DNA of 14,714 nucleotides from Promethearchaeota archaeon (GCA_019057975.1 JAHLWJ010000095.1:1-14714), one strand, 5' to 3'; counted from the first letter of the stretch, positions 1-7,621 are shown. Notes: generated from the sequence alone by a model not told the origin. Translations and numbers: made by a program.

Positions 1-2
1 AA

Positions 3-104
3 TTGGAAGAGGAAGACAAAAAAGTAGAGGAATTTGATAAGTTTATCGATAAATTGTTGTTAACCGAAGGATTTTTTGAAGGGACGGATAAGGACAAGGA
101 ATAA
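3..104 (+). CDS. C-terminal end of an unidentified acidic protein (5' end outside window)
   Basis: An open frame enters from the left edge and ends at TAA 102-104, giving 33 residues. The tail is rich in Glu, Asp and Lys and contains the segment DKKVEEFDKF, so it is probably a helical, soluble C terminus. The DNA here is a little richer in G+C (codons such as ACC, GGG, ACG) than the 250 bases that follow, and in that it resembles the replication-gene islet at 11980-13205. A similar but broken reading frame lies at 4047-4148. No family can be named from this fragment, and the highly charged composition means short matches are weak evidence. Confidence 0.6.
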   Translation: MEEEDKKVEEFDKFIDKLLLTEGFFEGTDKDKE

Positions 105-295
105 TAATCAAAAGATAGAATTTGACTCATAAGTCTAAGAATTTTATTAATATTTGCATTTTTAGACAGTTTCTGTAGTTAAGAATTTTTGTTTGTCTGT
201 TAAACATTATTTTGATAATTCTTAATATAAATAGGATAAGATATTATTATTTATATTGAACAAATTGTGTCAACAATTGGCAAAAATTAATATAC

Positions 296-309
296 CTATA
301 TATTTAAAT
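296..309 (+). promoter_or_regulatory. Candidate TATA box for the PARIS-like operon
   Basis: The stretch TATATATTTAAA ends about 60 bases before ATG 368 and resembles an archaeal TATA element. A start point about 25 bases downstream would leave a leader of roughly 35 bases. A second, weaker candidate (CATATAAAT, 347-355) lies too close to the ATG for normal spacing. A short palindrome of the form AATTGT-4-ACAATT (263-278) lies just upstream and could be an operator, but its arms are only 6 bases. Confidence 0.4.
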
Positions 310-367
310 TCCAAATTATTAGCAAAAGATAAAAATTAAAACCCATACATATAAATCGTTGAATAAA

Positions 368-1801
368 ATGACAGTAGAAAAAGATGATTTGAGAATAATT
401 GGAGTAAAAGTAGAAGATTTATTTAATACAAAAAATTATGATATTAACTTTAATGAAGATCCAAGTGTTACTATAATCTATGGATTAAATGGAACAGGAA
501 AGACAACAATTCTCAGAATGATTCATAATATTCTATCATTAAATTTCATTAGTTTGGAAAAAAATAATTTTAAATCTTTTATTCTTAAATTAAAAAATGG
601 TTCTTTCATTGAATATAAAAAAGGCGATAAACCAGAAAAATCTGAAGTTATTCTATTTTTTAAAGGCTCTAAAAGAAAAGTGAAACCTTTTGATTTACAA
701 ATAAAAAAAATTTCAAAGAGTTATAAAAAGAAACCTTTTGATTATATATCTTTCTATAATTATTTAACACACACTAATTTATCAGAAAAATTTATTGAAT
801 TATTTGAAAACAACAGTTTAGATGAAATCTACGACTCGATATTTGAATTAAGGAAAACTAATAAAGAATATTACATATATACAAAAGAACTTAGCCCAAT
901 TGAAGTATATGATCTCTTTGAACTATTTTTTGGAAAAAAAAAGATTCCAATATCTCAATGGTTTTATGATGTTATAAAATTCAATCCATTATTGTATATT
1001 GAATCTGAAAGATTGGTTCAATATAAAAAATTTGATAAAAGAAGGGGTATTAGATATTCCATCGAGTCGGACGAACTTGAGCCTGAAAGAGTAATCTCCA
1101 TTTTTTCAAGACAATTACAAGAAATAAAAGATGAATATATTGGAAATTATAATGAGATTTCCCAAACTCTGAATAGAACTTTTCCTAAACGTGTTGTTGA
1201 TATTTTAAAAACCGAAGAATTTCCAACAAGTTCTGTGCTTGAAGAACAAATAGAAGAAATTAGACAGCTGGAAGATGAATTAATTTCATTTGGTTTAGTA
1301 ACTAAAAAGGAAAAAGAGATCGCTGAAATTAATAAAGAAAATCTTGAGATTTCTGAGATCGCCAAGTCTATATCACTATGGGTGGATGATACAAATAAAA
1401 AACATTTACAATTTAAAGACTTATTGAACAAACTTAGATTATTTAGAGATGTGGTAAATGATCATTTAAATGAAAAGGATATAATGTTTGATAGTAATGA
1501 CGGCTTTTATTTTTTCACAAACTTAGACGAAAAATTATCTAGTGATAAATTATCATCAGGGGAACAACACATCGTTGTACTATCCTATAACTTAATTTTT
1601 AAAGCAGAGAAAAATGCATTAGTCCTAATAGATGAACCCGAAATATCACTTCATTCAATCTGGCAAAATAATTTTGTCGATGATATTATTAAAATGGGAA
1701 AAGAAAAATCATTATATTTTTTAATAGCAACTCATTCGTCAGAAATAATCAATGGTCGTTTTGGGCTTATTAGAAGGCTAGAAAAAATTGAATCTTTTTG
1801 A
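368..1801 (+). CDS. ariA: ABC-type ATPase, AriA-like subunit of a PARIS-type anti-phage system
   Basis: This is a 477-residue SMC/ABC-family ATPase read from ATG 368; a TTG three codons earlier is the alternative start. Walker A is GLNGTGKTT (residues 39-47), the ABC signature LSSGEQ is at 395-400, Walker B LVLIDEPE begins at 418, and the switch histidine lies in ATHSSEII (454-461). A charged, probably coiled-coil segment covers about 285-330, as in Rad50-like ATPases. The downstream partner carries a DUF4435/TOPRIM domain. An AAA_15-type ATPase of about 55 kDa followed by a DUF4435 protein of about 35 kDa is the architecture of PARIS, where AriA senses phage anti-restriction proteins and holds AriB until triggered; that role is taken from the known E. 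coli system. The gene could belong to another ATPase-TOPRIM family such as OLD, but the separate DUF4435 partner favours PARIS. Confidence 0.75.
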   Translation: MTVEKDDLRIIGVKVEDLFNTKNYDINFNEDPSVTIIYGLNGTGKTTILRMIHNILSLNFISLEKNNFKSFILKLKNGSFIEYKKGDKPEKSEVILFFKGSKRKVKPFDLQIKKISKSYKKKPFDYISFYNYLTHTNLSEKFIELFENNSLDEIYDSIFELRKTNKEYYIYTKELSPIEVYDLFELFFGKKKIPISQWFYDVIKFNPLLYIESERLVQYKKFDKRRGIRYSIESDELEPERVISIFSRQLQEIKDEYIGNYNEISQTLNRTFPKRVVDILKTEEFPTSSVLEEQIEEIRQLEDELISFGLVTKKEKEIAEINKENLEISEIAKSISLWVDDTNKKHLQFKDLLNKLRLFRDVVNDHLNEKDIMFDSNDGFYFFTNLDEKLSSDKLSSGEQHIVVLSYNLIFKAEKNALVLIDEPEISLHSIWQNNFVDDIIKMGKEKSLYFLIATHSSEIINGRFGLIRRLEKIESF

Positions 1802-1814
1802 GATTAAAAGAGAA

Positions 1815-2735
1815 ATGATAAGATTGAGCGCTAAAGCATTTGCTACATCAATTTATACGCAATATCAAGAGACTAGAGGAAGTAAAACCTATTTAATTGT
1901 TGAAGGGGAAGCTGATTTAAATCTCTGGAATGACAATTTCAAGCACAAAGATGTAATTATTAAGGTTTCTGGTGATAAGAAAAGATCTATTGAAGCTTTA
2001 AAAATATTATATAGAGAATTATCCGGTCAATTTTCTGTAATAGGTATTGTTGCTATAGTAGATGCAGATTTTGATTATATAAATAAGAAATTTTATACTC
2101 ATAAATCATTATTTCGAACAGATTATCACGATATTAATATTATGATGTTAAAATCAAAAGTTTTTATTAAATTTTATAATCGCCATTGTACTGAAAAAGA
2201 ACGAATAAAACATCACTTACAAAAAAAATATAAAACAAATATTAAGGATGAAGAAATTACCAATAAATTATGTGAATACATACTAGATAATACTAAAACT
2301 ATCGGTATTTTAAGATGGATAAATGATTTGAAGAATTTTAATTTATTATTTAAAACACTAAATTATTACAATATAATTAAAAACAATTCACTTGAAATTG
2401 ATATTAATAGATTAATTAATCATTTTAGAACGACTAATGAAAAAACTTCTCATTTTAGAAAAAGGCTTAGAAATGAATTAGAAAAAGAACTTAAATCCTT
2501 CGATAAGAATTTAATTTGCCAAATTTGTCAGGGGCATGATGCTTTTTCTATATTGGCAGTTGGAATAAATACTTTTTTATCAAAAAGAAAAAATGGCTGC
2601 AGGATGCCAAGTTTAGATATACATAAATTCTTTGAGGTTGCTTTTGGATTAAATTATTTGAAAGAATATGAATTATATAAAAAATTGCGAAAATGGGAAA
2701 TAGATAATAATCCACATAAAATATTTCGGATTTGA
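1815..2735 (+). CDS. ariB: DUF4435/TOPRIM protein, AriB-like effector of a PARIS-type system
   Basis: This is a 306-residue protein if started at ATG 1815, 13 bases after the ATPase stop. An in-frame TTG at 1788 would overlap the ATPase gene by 14 bases and add nine residues; either way the two genes are tightly coupled. The N-terminal half has the TOPRIM signature: a first acidic motif VEGEAD (about residues 29-34) after a beta strand, then VDADFD (about 82-87), followed by TDYHDI, a position typical of DUF4435 proteins. The C-terminal part has a CQICQGHD motif (2518-2541) like the GHD motif of the family. In E. coli PARIS, AriB is the released toxin, a nuclease that cleaves tRNA(Lys); that activity is inferred here from architecture and the conserved acidic residues. 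The bases after the stop show no clear terminator. Confidence 0.72.
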   Translation: MIRLSAKAFATSIYTQYQETRGSKTYLIVEGEADLNLWNDNFKHKDVIIKVSGDKKRSIEALKILYRELSGQFSVIGIVAIVDADFDYINKKFYTHKSLFRTDYHDINIMMLKSKVFIKFYNRHCTEKERIKHHLQKKYKTNIKDEEITNKLCEYILDNTKTIGILRWINDLKNFNLLFKTLNYYNIIKNNSLEIDINRLINHFRTTNEKTSHFRKRLRNELEKELKSFDKNLICQICQGHDAFSILAVGINTFLSKRKNGCRMPSLDIHKFFEVAFGLNYLKEYELYKKLRKWEIDNNPHKIFRI

Positions 2736-2899
2736 ATTAAGAAGTTATAATCGATAAAAAACATTGTAAAACATTTAATTAAATAAAATCTTCGCTCCTA
2801 TCTTAGAATACTATATTAAAGTTTTTTAACCTAATTAGAGGATACAGATAATGAATTTAAAGAACTTGAGAAATTTATTTAGAAGAATTAATTAAGAAA

Positions 2900-3856
2900 T
2901 TAGCCAATTATAAAAAAATAAGTAACGATGGGGATAAATGTTAAGAGAACAGATAACAGCGTAAATAACTTCGGAACTTTTTCTACGGAAATCAAGGGTT
3001 TATTTTTAAATAAAACGGCTAATTGAAGATAATATTGTTTTTCGCTTGGTTTTAAATCAGAGTGGATTTTATAGAATAATAGTTGTTGAAAGACTTCTTT
3101 TAAGTTTTTATTGCGTTTATAATTTTTAATAAAATCATAAGTATTTGGAATTAAAATTATTGAAACACTGGAATAATAAAATATATCAGATAGCGAAAAG
3201 TTCGCGTTGTAAAAACCAGTAAACATGATAAGGGCAATTTGCCCTGTAATTATCGTAAATTCGGAAGCGTCTAAAGTGTTAAAGAAGTCCAGAAGCGGAA
3301 AATCGTACCGAATCAATATATTCTGGGGATTTTTACGGAATTTTTTAAATTTGTTTATGCCATATATTATAGAATAAACGCAAAAGGCAATTAACCAAAA
3401 CATAAAAGATATTATAATAAAATTAGCTTCTACTTTGTTAATTTCAGCAAGTATAATTCTAACCAAAATCAAAATGTTTAGTATTGGAATTATTAACCAA
3501 AATCTATCTATTAAACGAAAGATAATGTTTGTAATTTTGACAACTTTTGATTTTTTGGATCTATAAACGATTTTATCAAAATCTTCAATTTTAAACCAAA
3601 ATCCTCTTCCTGTCATAGTATTCCACGGAGGCGTTATAAAAAAAGAAAAATAATAGTTGCTTTCGAAATAGTAATTACTATCGTCCAATTTTGAAAAAAT
3701 ATATTCCTTAGAAACAATTCGTACTGGAATTGAGCCTAAATTATCTTTTAAGGGAGGAATCTGGGTTAGTAAGTCTTTTATTTCTTGAAAAGAAGCATCA
3801 ATCATTTGTTGTTTTCCTAGCTCATACTTTTTAGTTTCAACGTTAAAATTTTCCAC
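2900..3856 (-). CDS. Multi-pass membrane protein, paralogue A, family not recognised
   Basis: The frame gives 318 residues from GTG 3856. A cytosolic-looking N-terminal domain of about 105 residues is followed by hydrophobic segments near 118-137, 146-166, 200-216 and 225-237, and by a C-terminal anchor (297-317). It aligns by eye with the next minus-strand gene (4145-5116): both have LGKQ, then a DLL..IP or DLL..LP motif, then a VPVRIVS or VPIQIIT type strand, and both have E....TGQ before the central membrane segments. The similarity continues upstream of this GTG (FEILVEN against FEILIKN), so the annotated start is probably too short; see the separate lesion entry. G+C is visibly higher than in its paralogue. 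A defence effector is possible from context only. Confidence 0.6.
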   Translation of the reverse strand: MENFNVETKKYELGKQQMIDASFQEIKDLLTQIPPLKDNLGSIPVRIVSKEYIFSKLDDSNYYFESNYYFSFFITPPWNTMTGRGFWFKIEDFDKIVYRSKKSKVVKITNIIFRLIDRFWLIIPILNILILVRIILAEINKVEANFIIISFMFWLIAFCVYSIIYGINKFKKFRKNPQNILIRYDFPLLDFFNTLDASEFTIITGQIALIMFTGFYNANFSLSDIFYYSSVSIILIPNTYDFIKNYKRNKNLKEVFQQLLFYKIHSDLKPSEKQYYLQLAVLFKNKPLISVEKVPKLFTLLSVLLTFIPIVTYFFIIG

Positions 3857-3946
3857 TAAAATTTCAAAAGTCTCGACTTTATCGCTATTGGATTTTGGAT
3901 TATCTATCTTTTACTTCACTTCAAAAATTTTCTTTTTTGGATTCAA
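3857..3946 (-). other. 5' extension of paralogue A interrupted by an in-frame TAA
   Basis: Upstream of GTG 3856 the same frame stays open for 19 codons and includes FEIL, which matches the N terminus of the paralogous gene. It is then closed by TAA at 3913-3911. Beyond this stop, in the same frame, TTG 3946 is preceded by AGGGG (about 3953-3957), a Shine-Dalgarno-like site resembling the one before the paralogue. No ATG, GTG or TTG lies between the TAA and GTG 3856. Either a nonsense mutation has split a gene that began at TTG 3946, or an 11-codon leader ORF precedes reinitiation, or an unusual start codon is used. Confidence 0.45.
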
Positions 3947-3978
3947 TAATAAACCCCTGTGAAATACATGGCGATTTA

Positions 3979-3990
3979 CATATTTAAATC
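3979..3990 (-). promoter_or_regulatory. Candidate TATA box for paralogue A
   Basis: On the minus strand this reads GATTTAAATATG, a good archaeal TATA-like element. It lies about 38 bases before TTG 3946 and about 128 bases before GTG 3856, so it suits the upstream start better than the GTG. Confidence 0.4.
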
Positions 3991-4046
3991 AATCACATCT
4001 TCGATCATATCGTTTATGAAATAGTTGAAATTTATTAAAAACAAAA

Positions 4047-4148
4047 TTAGAAAAGTAAGATAAAGAAGTTGAAGAATTTGAAAAAATTAACAGAGAACTT
4101 ACAAAGGAATATACAGTTAAAGAGAAGATCTTATCATTTTTTCTTTAA
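4047..4148 (+). pseudogene. Degraded fragment resembling the gene tail at 1-104
   Basis: Reading codons from TTA 4047 gives LEK, then an in-frame TAA (4056-4058), then DKEVEEFEK and about 20 further codons to TAA 4146-4148. The first 13 codons match the reading frame at 3-41 at about 30 of 39 bases and 9 of 13 residues (LEEEDKKVEEFDK). The stop replaces a Glu codon by one base change (GAA to TAA). The fragment converges on, and slightly overlaps, the end of the minus-strand gene at 4145. Because the sequence is rich in Glu and Lys, chance similarity cannot be excluded. Confidence 0.35.
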
Positions 4149-5116
4149 GGGTTAAATAAAATATTAGGGATGATTGCTAATATTAAGGTTAAAAAACCGA
4201 TAATTCTAGAGATAAGTCCAAAAGCAATTTTTTTACTATTTTCTATATCATTAACAATCTTAAGATTCAATTCCTGCTCTTCTTTTTGGACATTTAAATT
4301 TTGAAGTAAAGTATAGGAAAATGCTAATAAATTTTTCTTGATTTTGGAATTAGAAACTAATAATTTAACTGATATTGCTAAATAATGAATTGCAATAATA
4401 CTTCCGAGTACAAAAAATACAAAAAAGATAATAAGTTTATCTTCAATTAAATAGAGACTTGTATGAACGAAGTATAGATAATAGAGTAAGAAAAAATAAA
4501 ATAATTGTCCTGTAAAAAGAAAGAAATGATTAAGTTCATTTTTTTTAAGGATATAATTGGAAGGTTTAGAATATTTCAATGGAATTTTGTAATTATACAT
4601 AATTGGTTTAGATACAAAGTCATAAAAAAAATACGAAAATCCGCCTATTGAAACTAAAAATAACCATAATAAAAAAAAAATTATGGCTATTGTACCAAAA
4701 TCTTGTCCAATAAATATAAAAATGGTTTGACTATTAAAAGAAAAAAAATAACACCATAGAACAAAAAGAAAACTAACATATAGAGATGATTTAAGATATT
4801 CTACCCTCTTGGGTTTCTTACTATCAAAAATTTTATTAAGTTCATTTAATTCATATTCTTTTTTAGAAAACCTAATATTGTAAGGAAAAATCCTATTATA
4901 TTCATAAGTAAAAAGATTTTCGTCCTTTTTTTCAATTATTAAGTCTTGAGTTATGATTTGGATAGGAACAGCGAATTTTTCACTATTAAAAGGTAATTCT
5001 TTAAGCAAATCAACTAACTTTTGATAATTAAAAGTATCAATTTCTTGTTTTCCTAAAAAGTACTTATTATTAATTCTGTCGTAATTTTTGATTAATATTT
5101 CAAATAATTCTTCCAT
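4145..5116 (-). CDS. Multi-pass membrane protein, paralogue B, family not recognised
   Basis: The protein has 323 residues from ATG 5116, which is preceded by GGGGAG (5127-5122) at 5 bases, a convincing ribosome binding site. About 108 N-terminal residues look cytosolic. Strongly hydrophobic, Phe-rich segments follow at about 109-128, 130-165, 198-222 and 229-253, with a C-terminal anchor at 299-321. Between the last two lies a charged, probably helical stretch rich in Lys, Glu and Asn. It is a diverged copy of the gene at 2900-3856, sharing the LGKQ motif, the DLL.(E)LP segment, the VPIQIIT strand and E....TGQ in the membrane part. It has a lower G+C content than that copy, so the two may have arrived separately. 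No catalytic motif is visible. Its place between two ATPase modules suggests a defence or membrane-effector role, which is inference. Confidence 0.7.
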   Translation of the reverse strand: MEELFEILIKNYDRINNKYFLGKQEIDTFNYQKLVDLLKELPFNSEKFAVPIQIITQDLIIEKKDENLFTYEYNRIFPYNIRFSKKEYELNELNKIFDSKKPKRVEYLKSSLYVSFLFVLWCYFFSFNSQTIFIFIGQDFGTIAIIFFLLWLFLVSIGGFSYFFYDFVSKPIMYNYKIPLKYSKPSNYILKKNELNHFFLFTGQLFYFFLLYYLYFVHTSLYLIEDKLIIFFVFFVLGSIIAIHYLAISVKLLVSNSKIKKNLLAFSYTLLQNLNVQKEEQELNLKIVNDIENSKKIAFGLISRIIGFLTLILAIIPNILFNP

Positions 5117-5180
5117 ATATACTCCCCATTAAACGATCTTTCAAATTTTTTGACGACTTACAATAATAAATAAAAAATAA

Positions 5181-5192
5181 ACTATTTAAAAG
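5181..5192 (-). promoter_or_regulatory. Candidate TATA box for paralogue B
   Basis: On the minus strand the sequence is CTTTTAAATAGT. With a start point about 25 bases on, the transcript would have a leader of roughly 45 bases that includes the GGGGAG ribosome binding site. Confidence 0.45.
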
Positions 5193-5258
5193 TTATTACA
5201 ATTAAATTGGTTGATCTAATTCGCAAGAAATATGAAAAATAGCGAATAATATAGTAGA

Positions 5259-7166
5259 TTAAGATTCACAAAATTCCTTTAATGTAAACAGATACTTAAA
5301 ATTAGTTTTATTAACATTTTTTTTCATATCTCTAAGTATTTTATCATTTGTTTTTTGTGTTTCTGATCCTACTCTTAAAGGGAATGAAAAACTTTGATCC
5401 TGTTTTTTTACTCTAATAAAATCTTTTGTTTGAGGAATAAATATAAAAAAACAGTTACGAAAGTCATCGTTTTTATCCTTTAATGGGATGTCTCTTAAAA
5501 AAATCGAAGTTTTGCTAATATTTGTTAATCGATCAATAGTTCTTAAAATGGATTTCTTTCTTTCTTCTATCTTTTCAATCCCTATTATTTTTCTAGGTTT
5601 TTTATCAGAAATACCAATTATTACCAAACCGCCTTTTGCATTTGCGAATGCCGAAACAATTTCACAGAATTTTACTTGCTTTTCCTCTTTATTCGAACAA
5701 TCTGGATGCCACCATTCAAGAAATTCCTTAAAGTCCCAAAAATGATCTTCATCTCTATCGATTGCTTTTTCAACAAATTTTACCCATAAAGAATCATTAT
5801 AAATTATGTTCTGTTCACTTTCATATTCATCCAACACAGAATCTATATCTTTGTAAATTTCAGAAAAATCTTCCCTTGGAATTTTATATGCTATAGATTC
5901 ATTGTTCAATTTTTGTATTGAATAAACAGAACAGATTTCATCATTTTTAGATAAGAAATATCTTGAATGAGTAGTAACAAAAATTTGAATATTATCTGAA
6001 ATGCTCAGAAATTTGTCTAAAATTTTTTTTTGAAGTCCGGGAAACATAAAAAGCTCTGGTTCTTCAATAAATAATATTGTGTCCGGTTTTATGTTTTTTA
6101 AAAATGCTAAAATAAATGAGAGATGCATAAAAGCAGATCCCATTCTACTTTTGGCAATTATCACATCGTGATTAGTTTCTAGCACGTAAACTTCTGTTCT
6201 CTTATCATGGTATCTTTGAGAAAGCGTTTTTAGAGTAGGAAAATAAATTCTAACTTCTTCATTTAATTCTTTCATCCAAGTCTTACCTATAGGGTCATTT
6301 TCTTGTTGAAAAATATATCTCTCAAAATTTCTGCCAACTTCATCTAAACCTTCATTAATAATGTCCTCGACAGAATCTGACCCATAGAAATGACGATCTG
6401 CTGAAATATGAGAAACTGAATCAATGAAATAATCGTAAAATTCTATAAAGATAAGATTAAGCATATCACAAGTTTTACAATAATCTTTAACATAAAGATT
6501 TCTTACCATTTGTTTTAAATTTATATCAGAGCGTTCTTTAGTTTGCATTTTTCCTAAAACTCCACCAAAAAATTCAGAAAAGCTAACAGAATTCGATTGT
6601 TGATTATTTAATAAAAATTTCACATTTAATTGACTTTCATTCTTAACCTCTGTTTGAAAAAAAGGAATAGGGCTTTCAAATCTTTTGTGAATTCCCGAAA
6701 TTTCACTTATAAAAAGAGAATTTTTACTTTGATTAAATTTAAATGTAATTTGAATTGAATGAAGAAAACCTTCTTTTAATAGCCAGTTTATAGCAATTTC
6801 CTCTTTAGTCCACTCATTGCGTTTTAAATAGCCGTGATGAGCTTCATTTTGATTAAGGACTTGTTTTAGATAATTTGCTTGATACAATTGTTTGAAAATT
6901 TCAACCCTAAAACTATCTGAAAGCTTAAAAATTAAAGAAATTAAAGACAGACTATTTGTATCCTTATTGAACAATAAGTCAGAATGAAATTCATTTGAAA
7001 GATTAAAATTAAATTCTTTGCATAAAAACTTTAATAACCTAAATAAGTTTGATTTTCCGGCATTATTTTTGCCAATTAACACGTTATAATCTTTCAAATT
7101 CTCAAACTCTGCATCTTTATAGCTCAAAAAATTTTTAATTTTAATGTTAGATAATTTAAATTTCAA
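5259..7166 (-). CDS. OLD/AAA-family ATPase fused to a C-terminal Schlafen AlbA_2-like domain
   Basis: The open frame runs back to 7334, but the first 56 codons are hydrophobic AT-rich noise. TTG 7166 has AAGGTG just upstream and a TATA-like box about 32 bases away, giving 635 residues; GTG 7175 is an alternative. The N terminus is an ABC-type ATPase: FLSYKDAEF strand, Walker A GKNNAGKS (32-39), Walker B ILFIEEPEL (364-372) and switch TTHSR (398-402). The signature motif is altered to SRMGSAFMHLS. After a linker comes DFKEFLEW (478-485) and IVSAFANAKGGLVIIGISD (503-521), then IIGIEKI: the pattern of the AlbA_2/Schlafen domain (PF04326 type), a possible nucleic-acid-binding or nuclease module. 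OLD proteins normally carry TOPRIM here, so this looks like a swapped effector. An anti-phage role is inferred. The winged-helix gene lies upstream on the same strand. Confidence 0.72.
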   Translation of the reverse strand: MKFKLSNIKIKNFLSYKDAEFENLKDYNVLIGKNNAGKSNLFRLLKFLCKEFNFNLSNEFHSDLLFNKDTNSLSLISLIFKLSDSFRVEIFKQLYQANYLKQVLNQNEAHHGYLKRNEWTKEEIAINWLLKEGFLHSIQITFKFNQSKNSLFISEISGIHKRFESPIPFFQTEVKNESQLNVKFLLNNQQSNSVSFSEFFGGVLGKMQTKERSDINLKQMVRNLYVKDYCKTCDMLNLIFIEFYDYFIDSVSHISADRHFYGSDSVEDIINEGLDEVGRNFERYIFQQENDPIGKTWMKELNEEVRIYFPTLKTLSQRYHDKRTEVYVLETNHDVIIAKSRMGSAFMHLSFILAFLKNIKPDTILFIEEPELFMFPGLQKKILDKFLSISDNIQIFVTTHSRYFLSKNDEICSVYSIQKLNNESIAYKIPREDFSEIYKDIDSVLDEYESEQNIIYNDSLWVKFVEKAIDRDEDHFWDFKEFLEWWHPDCSNKEEKQVKFCEIVSAFANAKGGLVIIGISDKKPRKIIGIEKIEERKKSILRTIDRLTNISKTSIFLRDIPLKDKNDDFRNCFFIFIPQTKDFIRVKKQDQSFSFPLRVGSETQKTNDKILRDMKKNVNKTNFKYLFTLKEFCES

Positions 7167-7191
7167 ATATAGCACCTTAAAATAAAAAGAC

Positions 7192-7204
7192 TTTAATATA
7201 TAAA
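7192..7204 (-). promoter_or_regulatory. TATA box for the ATPase-AlbA_2 gene
   Basis: On the minus strand it reads TTTATATATTAAA, centred about 32 bases before TTG 7166. The expected transcript start would fall just before the AAGGTG site, so the leader is very short. This spacing is the main reason for rejecting the longer reading frame back to 7334. Confidence 0.5.
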
Positions 7205-7242
7205 AGTAAAAAGTCCTCAAAAAATTAATGTATAAAGTGAAA

Positions 7243-7347
7243 TAATATATTAATGCTGATTTAACGGAGATAAATTCTATTATGGATATAAAAACCAAAA
7301 AAGGACTGAAATTATTTGTAGATAACGCAGTCACGCGGAATGGGTGA
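7243..7347 (+). pseudogene. Possible gene-tail remnant between the ATPase and the regulator
   Basis: A plus-strand frame without stops runs from about 7243 to TGA 7345-7347. From ATG 7282 it gives 21 residues ending DNAVTRNG. The last 25 bases (codons GCA GTC ACG CGG) are richer in G+C than their surroundings and overlap the 3' end of the winged-helix gene on the other strand. It may be the remaining 3' end of a lost gene, and may have changed the last residues of that regulator. Chance is also possible for so short a frame. Confidence 0.2.
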
Positions 7348-7621
7348 CATTAGAATCTTTTTTAGTTAAATTTTCAATTTCATTAATTTTTTTTAAAATT
7401 TCTAATCCTAAAGTTGTTAATGAATATTTCACACTTCTATGTTTATCCTGTTGAACTCGTCTTATCAAGATTCGCTTTTCTTCAAAATCTCTTAATCTGG
7501 AACTTGTTGTTCTTGGATTGCTGACTAATTTTTCAATTTCAGAGTAACTTTTTGAAGTATTATTAATAAACCTTAAGATGTCAATAGCCCATTTTTTATT
7601 TAAAATTGTGAATATGGACAT
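7331..7621 (-). CDS. HxlR/MarR-like winged helix-turn-helix regulator
   Basis: A 96-residue protein from ATG 7621. The order KKWAIDILRFI, then YSEIEKL, then TTSSRLRDFEEKRILIRR, then SVKYSLTTLGLEIL matches a winged helix of the HxlR type: the SSRLRDFE helix would be the recognition helix, and the KYSLT strand closes the wing. HxlR-type regulators usually bind palindromic operators as dimers. No Shine-Dalgarno site is visible, so the mRNA is probably leaderless. It may control the ATPase gene downstream, the divergent methyltransferase, or both; that is inferred from position. The last few residues (VTHSA) lie over the possible remnant on the other strand. Confidence 0.75.
   Translation of the reverse strand: MSIFTILNKKWAIDILRFINNTSKSYSEIEKLVSNPRTTSSRLRDFEEKRILIRRVQQDKHRSVKYSLTTLGLEILKKINEIENLTKKDSNVTHSA

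Noticed and set aside
134..225. Direct and inverted copies of TAAGAATTTT upstream of the PARIS-like operon
   Set aside because: Short AT-rich matches of 8-10 bases are expected by chance here; no regular spacing to the promoter.
1147..1431. 94-codon minus-strand ORF inside the AriA-like gene
   Set aside because: It is the antisense shadow of the coiled-coil region; its Ser-rich product mirrors Glu/Lys codons and has no start signals.
2837..2881. Short plus-strand frame DTDNEFKELEKFI before a stop, resembling TPR or acidic gene tails
   Set aside because: Only about 14 codons are open and the composition is low in complexity; similarity to the TPR C terminus may be chance.
5488..5745. 85-codon plus-strand ORF inside the ATPase-AlbA_2 gene
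   Set aside because: It is antisense to the AlbA_2 domain, whose conserved motifs show that the minus strand is coding.
7167..7334. N-terminal extension of the ATPase-AlbA_2 gene back to 7334
   Set aside because: The 56 extra codons are hydrophobic AT-rich sequence without homology to the ATPase fold, they overlap the end of the winged-helix gene, and they contain the gene's own TATA box and ribosome site.
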